Virus record (IMG/VR): IMGVR_UViG_3300025097_000019
Coordinates: 1-37,472 of that record
DNA from: a virus
Direction: 5' to 3' (one strand)
DNA length: 37,472 nucleotides
Shown here: piece by piece, positions 1-6,540 of the stretch
How positions within the stretch are numbered: the stretch's first letter is position 1
How the letters are laid out: each line of letters opens with the position of its first letter
Translations under genes and position numbers: made by a program
Notes under the pieces: model-generated
Databases searched by the model: none
What the model saw: the letters and a program-made list of their open reading frames with translations, nothing else
Told to the model about the DNA's origin: nothing

Positions 1-672
1 CTTCGTGACATCGGTATCATACCTAATATTACTGTAGCGAACATAACAGATGATACAGCAGATAAATTAAAGAAATATTGTGGAGCAGTAGCAGTATCCT
101 GTTATGAAAATAAAGATATTTGCTATGATTCTGTAAAAAAATTAACAGACAGAGGGATGGATCAAATAAATATACATTATATGATCTGCGATGAAAGTTA
201 TGATAGAGCCTTAGAGGTTCTTAAAGATATAAAGAACGATGAAAGACTAGCTGAATTAAATGCTTTTGTTTTGCTGTCTCTAAAACAAAAAGGTGGAGGA
301 GAGAATTTTACGACTCTTTCTGAAGAAAAATTTAAAAACCTAGTGAATACAGCATTAGACGAAAAAATATCAATAGGATTTGATAGCTGTTCGTGCCACA
401 AATTTTTGGCATCAGTTAAAGATCATGATAATTATGATCAGTTTAAAATGAATGCTGAGCCATGCGAAAGTTCCTGCTTTAGTACTTATATCTCTGTAGA
501 CGCTGAATTTTTCCCCTGTTCCTTTGCAGAGGGAGTTAAAGGATGGAAAGATGGTTTAGATGTCGTTAATTGCGACAGCTTTATAAAAGACATCTGGAAC
601 CATCCAAGAACCATAGATTTCAGAAATAAACTATTGTCTAATTGTAGAAATTGCTTTTTGTTTAAAGTTTAA
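1..672 (+). CDS. radical SAM protein with SPASM-like C-terminal domain (partial, 5' end missing)
   Basis: The reading frame is open from base 1, so the start and the CxxxCxxC cluster motif of the radical SAM core lie outside the window; 223 codons plus stop are visible. The visible part has the end of a TIM-barrel-like domain (strand INIHYMICDE, then helix, then FVLLSLKQKG) followed by a Cys-rich tail: C-S-C in SCSCHKF, C..SC in EPCESSCFS, FPCSF and a terminal CRNC. This is the cysteine pattern of SPASM/twitch auxiliary Fe-S domains. Such enzymes reductively cleave S-adenosylmethionine and often modify peptides. Four genes with one shared N-terminal tag follow it, separated only by an HNH gene that looks inserted, so a peptide or protein substrate is plausible. 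Radical SAM membership is likely from the C-terminal pattern; the substrate is unknown. Confidence 0.75.
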   Translation, partial: LRDIGIIPNITVANITDDTADKLKKYCGAVAVSCYENKDICYDSVKKLTDRGMDQINIHYMICDESYDRALEVLKDIKNDERLAELNAFVLLSLKQKGGGENFTTLSEEKFKNLVNTALDEKISIGFDSCSCHKFLASVKDHDNYDQFKMNAEPCESSCFSTYISVDAEFFPCSFAEGVKGWKDGLDVVNCDSFIKDIWNHPRTIDFRNKLLSNCRNCFLFKV

Positions 673-688
673 TAAAGGAATTTCTTTG

Positions 689-743
689 TTTATCTCCTAT
701 AAAGTACATGGAACGAGCATCCATAAACTTTATAGGAGATAAA
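689..743 (+). promoter_or_regulatory. RNA hairpin hiding the ribosome binding site of the HNH gene
   Basis: Arms at 689-704 and 728-743 form a perfect 16-bp inverted repeat (TTTATCTCCTATAAAG / CTTTATAGGAGATAAA) with a 23-nt loop. The AGGAG ribosome binding site at 734-738 lies wholly inside the right arm and the ATG follows directly at 744. In RNA read through from the upstream gene the site would be paired and translation shut off. A transcript starting inside the loop would free it. This is the design known for T4 homing endonuclease genes such as I-TevI. Confidence 0.8.
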
Positions 744-1397
744 ATGAAGAAAGAATGTAAACTTTGTAATAAACTATTTACGACAAAATACAGTCATCAA
801 AAATTTTGTGACAAAAAGTGCAGGAATAAATTTTGGGCATTAGACTATTATTACAAAAATAAAGAAAAAATACTCAAAAAAATGAAGAGTAAAGAATATA
901 GAGCTAAAGAAAGGAAATATAAAAAACTTCCTAAAAACAAACAACATCGAAATGAATATTTGAGACAAAAAAGAAAAACAGATCCTTGTTGGAAATTAAA
1001 ATGTTGTGTTATAGATAGGATCAGGAAAGACAATAACATTGGTCATTTATTTAAAATGAAAAATTTAGAGTTAAACATCGGATACAAAATTGATGATCTA
1101 TGGTTGTATTTGAAATCCAATATTCAACCTACGTTTTCTGAAAAAGATTATTTATGTGGGAATTTAGAGATAGACCATATAATAGATTATCACTGGTTTT
1201 TATCGCTAAAACCAGGAGATGAAGAGTTTAAAAAATGTTGGGACATGAGAAATTTAAGACTAATAACAAAAAAAGAAAATCTTAAAAAATATAGGAAAAA
1301 AATGAATTGGGAAGAAATTAAAAAACTGGATATTATCGATTTGCTTCCAAGGGGAGCAGACGAGATATACAAGACGTTAGCCACATCGGAGAAATAA
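744..1397 (+). CDS. HNH homing endonuclease with N-terminal zinc finger
   Basis: A 217-aa protein. The ATG at 744 is preferred over an in-frame ATG at 708 because AGGAG stands 5 bases before it and the 708 start would lie inside the hairpin loop. Near the N terminus there is a four-cysteine finger (CKLC..FC..KC), then a Lys-rich helical linker. The HNH-like core is IDHIIDYHWF followed by NLRLITKKENL, where the Asp-His pair and the Asn fit the beta-beta-alpha metal fold. It probably makes a double-strand break that spreads its own gene. It lies between the radical SAM gene and the first tagged gene and ends one base before the next ATG, so it looks like an insertion into an older operon. It shares the CxxC..FC..xC finger with the endonuclease at 34837 and the intein at 23199. 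Confidence 0.8.
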   Translation: MKKECKLCNKLFTTKYSHQKFCDKKCRNKFWALDYYYKNKEKILKKMKSKEYRAKERKYKKLPKNKQHRNEYLRQKRKTDPCWKLKCCVIDRIRKDNNIGHLFKMKNLELNIGYKIDDLWLYLKSNIQPTFSEKDYLCGNLEIDHIIDYHWFLSLKPGDEEFKKCWDMRNLRLITKKENLKKYRKKMNWEEIKKLDIIDLLPRGADEIYKTLATSEK

Positions 1398-1398
1398 C

Positions 1399-1749
1399 AT
1401 GAAACAGAGAAACGGATTTGTAAGCAATAGTTCAAGTAGCTCTTTTGTCATTCTTATGGGTAAAGATTTTAACCTTACAGATGAACAGATACAAGATGCT
1501 ATAAATAAGAATTGCGACGAAGACAGAACTAATGTTGATGAAGTTAGAGCCAACATTGAATCATTAAAAGATGGTGGAGGTCTTTGGGACTATGACAACG
1601 CAGCATATAGCTCTGTAAAACAGTTATGCAGAGATTATGATTTAGTTATTGGTTCGATTGATGGAGGTCCAGAAGACGGTCAGATTATCAACGTACTAAC
1701 TGAAAATAATCTGCCGAAATTCAAGAAAGCGATAGAAAATGAAAATTAG
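1399..1749 (+). CDS. Ser-tagged protein 1, unknown function
   Basis: A 116-aa protein starting with the tag MKQRNGFVSNSSSSSF, shared almost exactly by the next three genes. After the tag comes a unique acidic domain with a VDEVRANIESLKDGGG helix and a DYDLVIGSIDGGPEDG strand-turn. No known family is recognised in this part. The coding sequence overlaps the next gene by 11 bases, so the two are probably translationally coupled. No membrane segment is seen and the tag is too polar to be a secretion signal. Uncharacterised phage and bacterial proteins with a similar start are known to me from memory, but no function for the tag is. Confidence 0.85.
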   Translation: MKQRNGFVSNSSSSSFVILMGKDFNLTDEQIQDAINKNCDEDRTNVDEVRANIESLKDGGGLWDYDNAAYSSVKQLCRDYDLVIGSIDGGPEDGQIINVLTENNLPKFKKAIENEN

Positions 1750-2119
1750 AAACGGTTTTGTTAGTAATAGTTCAAGTAGTTCTTTCGTTGTAGCTATTAA
1801 AAAAAATGACGCATGTCCTCATTGCGGAAGAAGCGATCCCAATATTTTAAAAGCTATTGAAAGGAAAGCATGTTATGGGGGAGAAACCGAACTTGAAGGC
1901 GTAGGTATAGATGCAGTTTTAGAGTATTCTGATCAAATATGCGAATATGGCGACTATAATAACGATAAAGCAGATAGAATAAGAGAAAAAGCTGCAACAT
2001 ACGGAAACGATTGGGAATTGGCTGTTTTTTATGTGTCTTATCACGATGAATTCATAAACCAAATGATAAAAGAGATGAAAGCAGCAGGAACAATAGAAAT
2101 TTTAGATGAAGAAGGTTAA
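1739..2119 (+). CDS. Ser-tagged protein 2, unknown function, CxxC motif
   Basis: A 126-aa protein beginning MKIRNGFVSNSSSSSF. The body differs from its neighbours: a CPHC motif right after the tag (residues about 25-28), two more cysteines in the middle, then an acidic C-terminal part with WELAVFYVSYHDEFINQMIKEMK. The CPHC pair could bind zinc or be redox active, but a clear second CxxC is missing. It starts inside the end of the previous gene and ends 2 bases before the next ATG, so it belongs to one operon with the other tagged genes. Confidence 0.85.
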   Translation: MKIRNGFVSNSSSSSFVVAIKKNDACPHCGRSDPNILKAIERKACYGGETELEGVGIDAVLEYSDQICEYGDYNNDKADRIREKAATYGNDWELAVFYVSYHDEFINQMIKEMKAAGTIEILDEEG

Positions 2120-2121
2120 AA

Positions 2122-2562
2122 ATGAAAATTAGAAACGGATTCGTAAGCAACAGTTCAACCAGTTCATTCCACATCTATGGGATATGCCTAGATGAAGGTG
2201 ATGAAATTGCAAACAGAATTAAAGAAAATGCTACAGATGAGATGAAAGAACTTCTGCTCACCAAAAACAATGAAGCCGCAGCGAAATCATCATACAGAGA
2301 TGCGTTTGATAGTTTTGAAGCATATATGGATCATTTCGAAGAAGATGATTACGAATTGTTATATGAGCTAGGAGATGCAATAGATCTTTCAATAAACCAC
2401 CCTGAATACTATGGCATTTACATTGGTATTGATCCAAGCGACATTGGCGACAACGAGACAGGCAAAGAGTTTAAAACTCGCGTAGAGGATCTTATCAAGT
2501 CTTTGCTTGGCGATGATATCAAAGGATTCGGTTGGCATGAAGAGGCTTGGAGAGACGGATAA
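2122..2562 (+). CDS. Ser-tagged protein 3, unknown function
   Basis: A 146-aa protein beginning MKIRNGFVSNSSTSSF; one Ser is replaced by Thr, so the hydroxyl at that place is kept. The body is strongly acidic (EEDDYELLYELGDAI, IGIDPSDIGDNETG) and ends FGWHEEAWRDG. It resembles small acidic phage proteins of unknown role and no family is recognised. Its TAA overlaps the next ATG (TAATG), so translation is likely coupled. At DNA level the tag region stays similar to the other copies while the rest does not align. Confidence 0.85.
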   Translation: MKIRNGFVSNSSTSSFHIYGICLDEGDEIANRIKENATDEMKELLLTKNNEAAAKSSYRDAFDSFEAYMDHFEEDDYELLYELGDAIDLSINHPEYYGIYIGIDPSDIGDNETGKEFKTRVEDLIKSLLGDDIKGFGWHEEAWRDG

Positions 2563-2951
2563 TGAAAACGAGAAATGGATTTGTAAGCAATAGTAGCTCA
2601 AGTAGTTTCATATGTGAGATTTGTGGAACGTTGGAAACAGGTTACAATTGCGGACCAGCAGAAGTTGGTTTTGAAGTTTGTGAACATGAACATATTTTTT
2701 GTAAGAAACATCTTGATAAAGTTGATAAAGAAATAACCTATAAAGAAGATGATTATTGGGGCGGTGAAGCTGTTACCGAAAATTGTTGCCCGATCTGTAC
2801 TCTAAAAAATATAGATGACTCTCTGTTATTGAGATATCTTATGAACAAACTCAATACAACAAGACAAGATACCGTAGACACAATACAACATAACTTCAAA
2901 GATTTAGCTGAACTGTTAAACAACTTAGAGGAATCTAGCACTAACAATTAG
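2562..2951 (+). CDS. Ser-tagged protein 4, Cys-rich, likely zinc-binding
   Basis: A 129-aa protein. The ATG at 2562 (sequence TAATG) is chosen over an in-frame ATG at 2547 because it places the tag MKTRNGFVSNSSSSSF at the very N terminus, as in the three genes before it. The body has many Cys and His residues: CEIC just after the tag, CEHEHIFCKKH, then CCPIC, a layout that fits two zinc sites as in RING or treble-clef folds. The C-terminal 45 residues are helical. It is the last of the four tagged genes. Confidence 0.85.
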   Translation: MKTRNGFVSNSSSSSFICEICGTLETGYNCGPAEVGFEVCEHEHIFCKKHLDKVDKEITYKEDDYWGGEAVTENCCPICTLKNIDDSLLLRYLMNKLNTTRQDTVDTIQHNFKDLAELLNNLEESSTNN

Positions 2952-2963
2952 ATTGGGAAAAAC

Positions 2964-3275
2964 ATGGGAACAATGTATTTTAAATGTCCCGTTTGTGGTC
3001 ACGACATTCACTTCAAAGACAAGGATAATATATTTCCTGTTAATTACAAAATGAAATGTAAATTTTGTACTTCTATTTTTGGATTTGTTCCTAAAATCTT
3101 TGTAAAAGCAGACTTTACGTTGCATGGAGCACAACTCCAAGAGAAAGAAATAGAAAATATACTTGACTCTGACCCAGACGAAGAGGATAGACGATTGCCA
3201 TTAGATGAGTTGACATCAGCGATTGATGAATTCGAGAAACAGCATAATGTCCAAAAAGAAAAAAGAAATCCGTAA
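2964..3275 (+). CDS. zinc-ribbon protein, unknown function
   Basis: A 103-aa protein with two cysteine pairs, CPVC at about residues 9-12 and CKFC about 23 residues later, forming a zinc ribbon. The C-terminal half is acidic and helical. It lacks the Ser tag but follows the four tagged genes by 12 bases and is probably in the same operon. An ATG three codons further on is also possible. The function is not recognised. Confidence 0.75.
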   Translation: MGTMYFKCPVCGHDIHFKDKDNIFPVNYKMKCKFCTSIFGFVPKIFVKADFTLHGAQLQEKEIENILDSDPDEEDRRLPLDELTSAIDEFEKQHNVQKEKRNP

Positions 3276-3338
3276 AAAATAATTAAAGGAAATAATTAAT
3301 AGGCTCATCAAAAGAAATTGCCATAAAAAAAGCATCTA

Positions 3339-3360
3339 GATGAAGGAGTTTCATTTTTTT
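3339..3360 (+). terminator. weak candidate intrinsic terminator
   Basis: Arms GATGAA / TTCATT (one G-T pair) around the loop GGAGT are followed directly by a run of T. The stem is only 6 bp, so termination would be weak. It lies in the gap after the zinc-ribbon gene. The rest of 3276-3400 holds only the GGAG ribosome binding site of the next gene. Confidence 0.35.
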
Positions 3361-3400
3361 ATCCGAAACATAAGTTAATAACCTAGTTACGGAGAATATA

Positions 3401-4729
3401 ATGAAACTTATAAAAAACGCAAATGGTAAAACAACTGTAAAAATCAGCCATCAAGAATGGGTCCAAATCGGAAAAGAAGCTGGTTTTTGGGACAATGTTC
3501 AACAAGTAGGAAAAGGTGTAAAAGGCATAGGACAAGGAGCCTGGAATGCTGGTGCCGGAATCGTTGGTATCCTTGGAAATGCTTATAAAGGCTTAAGCAA
3601 CGGGATACAACAACTAAGAGCAAGAATACAACAAGGACAAGTTTCTAGACAGGAATATGGTCAATATAAACAAATGATAGAAGGCATGCAAAATGATTTG
3701 GCAGCAGCAGATGCTGAATTAGCCGCAATAGATCAACAAACAGCACAATCAAATCAACAAGCAGATCAAGCTGATGCTGACTATGCTGCGGCTCAACCAT
3801 CCTATGCCTCAGAAAAACCAATTAAACTCATTAAAAAAGCCAATGGCAAAACAACTATAAAACTTACAGAACAAGAATGGTTGGATATGGGGAAAAAAGC
3901 AGGATTTCCTGAAGCAGGACTAGAGGTTGATGACGAAAGATTTGATTATTATGTCCCAGGATTTGACACTATATTCCGAGGAGTTCAGAGAAATGATATA
4001 GAGATGGTACAGAGAGGAATTGATGCAGGAGCAAAACCAAATAGAATGATATTAGAGCAAGCGGTTCTTGGTCCAATGGGTATAAAACCTAATAAAGAAA
4101 TAATTACACTTTTACTTGAAGCTGGGGCTGTACCTACAGATGGCACGCTATCTAAAGCAGAACGTCAAAAAGATCCAGAAATGATTGAACTTATAAAAAG
4201 CTTTATGTATGAACCAAGAAATTATAATATAGCCTCGACAACTGCATCAACAAAACCAATTAGATTAATAAAAAAAGCCAATGGCAAAACAACTATAAAA
4301 ATAAACGAGAATAAATGGCAACAGATAGGATTAGCAAACGGTTGGATCAAAATAAAAACCGTTAAAACAGCAAATATAATACAACACAACCCACGACATA
4401 AAGAATACCCATACAACTTATTATGGAATCTTGATTATGAACAAGATCCTAGTGAACCTGATATAGCAGTAGAGTTTAACTATAAATGGGACGCTGGCTC
4501 TGACGGTGCATTTACTCAAGGAATAGCAGGTGTCGAACAAGGAAGACGTACAGAATCTGATCGTGAACCAGCATTCGACATAACTGCACTAAAAGTAACC
4601 GCTCAAGAAAACACAGTATATGGTCCTGCCGGTACAGATATCACAGAATCAATGGAGACTGGCCCGATAATTGAAATTATAGAAGACGCATTGTACGAAG
4701 AAAAAAGAAATGAAGAACTTGGCTACTAA
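3401..4729 (+). CDS. modular protein with three copies of a KLIKKANGKTTIKL module and an ankyrin-like segment
   Basis: A 442-aa protein containing three copies of a roughly 30-residue module, KxIKLIKxANGKTT[IV]K then EW..[IM]G..[AN]G[FW]. Copies start at about residues 1, 142 and 286. Copy 1 leads into a Gly-rich part and a Gln/Ala-rich coiled coil. Copy 2 leads into an ankyrin-like pair (NDIEMVQRGIDAGAKPN, then NKEIITLLLEAGAVP). Copy 3 leads into an unrecognised C-terminal domain. It reads like three small proteins, each starting with the same tag, fused into one. Copies 2 and 3 share an identical 30-base stretch, so the duplication is recent or kept by gene conversion. Virion or host targeting of the tag is possible but not shown. 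Confidence 0.85.
   Translation: MKLIKNANGKTTVKISHQEWVQIGKEAGFWDNVQQVGKGVKGIGQGAWNAGAGIVGILGNAYKGLSNGIQQLRARIQQGQVSRQEYGQYKQMIEGMQNDLAAADAELAAIDQQTAQSNQQADQADADYAAAQPSYASEKPIKLIKKANGKTTIKLTEQEWLDMGKKAGFPEAGLEVDDERFDYYVPGFDTIFRGVQRNDIEMVQRGIDAGAKPNRMILEQAVLGPMGIKPNKEIITLLLEAGAVPTDGTLSKAERQKDPEMIELIKSFMYEPRNYNIASTTASTKPIRLIKKANGKTTIKINENKWQQIGLANGWIKIKTVKTANIIQHNPRHKEYPYNLLWNLDYEQDPSEPDIAVEFNYKWDAGSDGAFTQGIAGVEQGRRTESDREPAFDITALKVTAQENTVYGPAGTDITESMETGPIIEIIEDALYEEKRNEELGY
3833..3862 (+). repeat. 30-bp direct repeat, copy 1
   Basis: Identical to 4271-4300. It encodes the core of the second KANGKTTIK module. A related, less exact copy is at the gene start (about 3414-3445). Confidence 0.85.
4271..4300 (+). 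repeat. 30-bp direct repeat, copy 2
   Basis: Identical to 3833-3862. It encodes the core of the third KANGKTTIK module. Confidence 0.85.
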
Positions 4730-4828
4730 GGAAATCCAGAAGACCAGCGAGAAATTGACAACATGGAAAGACATATGGACGAAACGACTTATTATGGAAA
4801 TACAAGACACAGTTATGATAACGAATAA
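4730..4828 (+). other. in-frame open extension after the TAA stop
   Basis: The 32 codons after the TAA at 4727 stay open to a second TAA at 4826. The encoded peptide (starting GNPEDQREIDNM) has the same Glu/Asp/Asn-rich style as the preceding domain. It may be the lost C terminus of the 3401 gene after a point mutation to TAA, or a readthrough product. No ribosome binding site or start of its own is evident. Confidence 0.4.
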
Positions 4829-4840
4829 TTTAGGATAATA

Positions 4841-6124
4841 ATGAAAATTATTAAAACAGCAGGATATAGAAAAAAAATATCTCAAAATGAATGGGAAGAC
4901 GACCGACTAGATCCAGAAGCTAGAGCTTTGATAGAACGCATGCAAGCTCACGCTGAACAAGTTAGAAAAGACAAAAAAGAAAATCCTGAAGCTTATGTTG
5001 TTGATCCACCTAAAACTCGTGATGATGTAATAATTAATCGAAAAGTAAAAGAATGGTCGATTAATGATTGGATAGAATATCTGTTTAACTGCATACCGAG
5101 TGGAGACAAAAACGCATATGGACTGATGTCTGAAATACCAGAACAAATGAAACAAAAAATTATTAATATTTTAGGAGAAGAAATATTCGAAATAGCAAAC
5201 CATGCTGATGTTTATGACGATGGTTGGGCGCAAGGCGATATAAGCGAAATGTTTAGAGCGGTTATATATGATTTTAATAGCTATTTTCAATCGAATAGCA
5301 TAGCTTCTGACATAATGGCAAAAACTATTTATGATAATTATTATGATGAAGAGGAACCAGATTGGGCGAAGAACACCATCCAAGAATTCTATAACATGTC
5401 TCCTTTCTATTTAAAAAAAGCACTTAATGTGTATTATCCCGATGTAAAAGAAACAGGTGAGGATGAGGATGATTATGACAGAAATGGTCCCGAAGAAGAC
5501 ATCCCTCCATCATGGGATTCAGGAGTCACACCAGAAGTTGAACAACGCGATTACGCTTATGCCTATACCTCTTATTATCGTCTAGTAAAAACAGCACAAT
5601 ACCAAAGAGAAGTAGCACAAAATGGCGAGGAAGATTCTTATGCAGTATCAGATAGTAAAATGTCATCCATTGACATCCAAAAAGCACTTCAAGATAAACC
5701 ACTAGAATGGATACAAGCCGTAAGCAGATTCCCTGCAATGCTTCAAAAAGAAATAATAGATGAACGCCCGAATCCCAACCAAGAGGATATTCAAGATATT
5801 AATTCATGGAAATTAATAGCAAATCAACCAGTTAAATATGAAATGACTCACTTATTAAGAAATGCGAATAATTTAAATTCCATAGCAAGATGTCCGGTTG
5901 ATGTGATTAAAGAAATAAATCAAAAATGGGGATTACAGATAGTTGCTGGAAAAGTTTACGATCAAAACCCCGGACGCTATAAAGACTATGCGACAAAATT
6001 TAAAGGAGAAACTGCTGAACCCTCTGTCATGGTGAACGATGAGATAATTTGGGGGGTAGGACGATTTATTTCTGCTTTATTACGAAAAGACCAAAACTTA
6101 ACTGTTTGGAATATAAAAAAATAA
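4841..6124 (+). CDS. large hypothetical protein with KTA-type N-terminal module repeated inside
   Basis: A 427-aa protein starting MKIIKTAGYRKKISQNEWEDD, a diverged form of the module in the previous gene (IK.A....K.S..EW). A second similar start, YRLVKTAQYQREVAQNGEED, appears at about residue 248 after an acidic, proline-containing linker, so the protein again looks like two tagged proteins joined. The middle is helical and acidic; the C-terminal half has many short helices and ends in a hydrophobic WGVGRFISALL segment. No family is recognised. The GGATAATA before the ATG gives a weak ribosome binding site. Confidence 0.8.
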   Translation: MKIIKTAGYRKKISQNEWEDDRLDPEARALIERMQAHAEQVRKDKKENPEAYVVDPPKTRDDVIINRKVKEWSINDWIEYLFNCIPSGDKNAYGLMSEIPEQMKQKIINILGEEIFEIANHADVYDDGWAQGDISEMFRAVIYDFNSYFQSNSIASDIMAKTIYDNYYDEEEPDWAKNTIQEFYNMSPFYLKKALNVYYPDVKETGEDEDDYDRNGPEEDIPPSWDSGVTPEVEQRDYAYAYTSYYRLVKTAQYQREVAQNGEEDSYAVSDSKMSSIDIQKALQDKPLEWIQAVSRFPAMLQKEIIDERPNPNQEDIQDINSWKLIANQPVKYEMTHLLRNANNLNSIARCPVDVIKEINQKWGLQIVAGKVYDQNPGRYKDYATKFKGETAEPSVMVNDEIIWGVGRFISALLRKDQNLTVWNIKK

Positions 6125-6142
6125 AGGAATCTTATTTTTTAC

Positions 6143-6178
6143 TTGCAATGTGTATAGAAGATCGGTTATAATACCGAT
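6143..6178 (+). promoter_or_regulatory. sigma70-type promoter with palindrome around the -10 box
   Basis: TTGCAA at 6143 and TATAAT at 6167 are 18 bases apart. The -10 box is framed by a perfect inverted repeat: ATCGGT-TATAAT-ACCGAT at 6161-6178. This fits a repressor site that would cover the promoter. A second dyad, GCATGC..GCATGC, follows at about 6192-6213 in the transcribed part. Transcription would run into the tRNA-like element and the HNH gene. Position 6346-6435 shows nothing else I can name. Confidence 0.6.
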
Positions 6179-6234
6179 ACTGAAATTAGAAGCATGCTCA
6201 ATCAAAGGCATGCATAAATAAACGAGATAGAAAA

Positions 6235-6345
6235 ATGAAGACTCAAAACAACATTACGACTGACAGACAGAACGCCGCTGGCGTAGTCGCTCAGTCTCTA
6301 TCATCGTATTATTCATCTCTCTTGCTGTCCAGTTTATGTCTCTAA
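6235..6345 (+). CDS. possible 36-aa ORF, unknown
   Basis: The ATG follows GAGATAGAAAA. The 36-aa product starts MKTQNNITTDRQ and ends in a Ser/Leu-rich stretch (LSSYYSSLLLSSLCL). It could be a small membrane-seeking peptide, or this stretch may be a non-coding leader. No family is recognised and the call rests on one start and a weak ribosome binding site. Confidence 0.25.
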   Translation: MKTQNNITTDRQNAAGVVAQSLSSYYSSLLLSSLCL

Positions 6346-6435
6346 AACATACTCCGGATTTGCTCTAAATTTCCCCTTTCGTTTTCCCATTAATTTCCAG
6401 TAAATCCCAGTAAGAGAATTTTTATAACTAAATAA

Positions 6436-6526
6436 GGATCTTGCTCCACACACGAGTCTGTAAAACTCGCGCCCATTATAATTCTGTGTGGTGGTTGGGT
6501 AGATGGTTCGATTCCATCAGGGTCCA
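6436..6526 (+). tRNA. tRNA-Tyr-like element (anticodon GUA), abnormal architecture
   Basis: The acceptor arms GGATCTT and AGGGTCC pair with two G-T wobbles, with A as discriminator. The T arm GATGG-TTCGATT-CCATC is canonical. An anticodon hairpin CGAGT-CTGTAAA-ACTCG (6453-6469) carries U33 and anticodon GUA. Only 10 bases lie between acceptor and anticodon stem, so a normal D arm is missing, while 32 bases lie between anticodon and T arm. Two of these stretches pair with each other (CCACACA 6446-6452 with TGTGTGG 6485-6491). It may be a broken, rearranged or highly derived tRNA. Confidence 0.5.
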
Positions 6527-6540
6527 GTAAGGAAAGTAAA

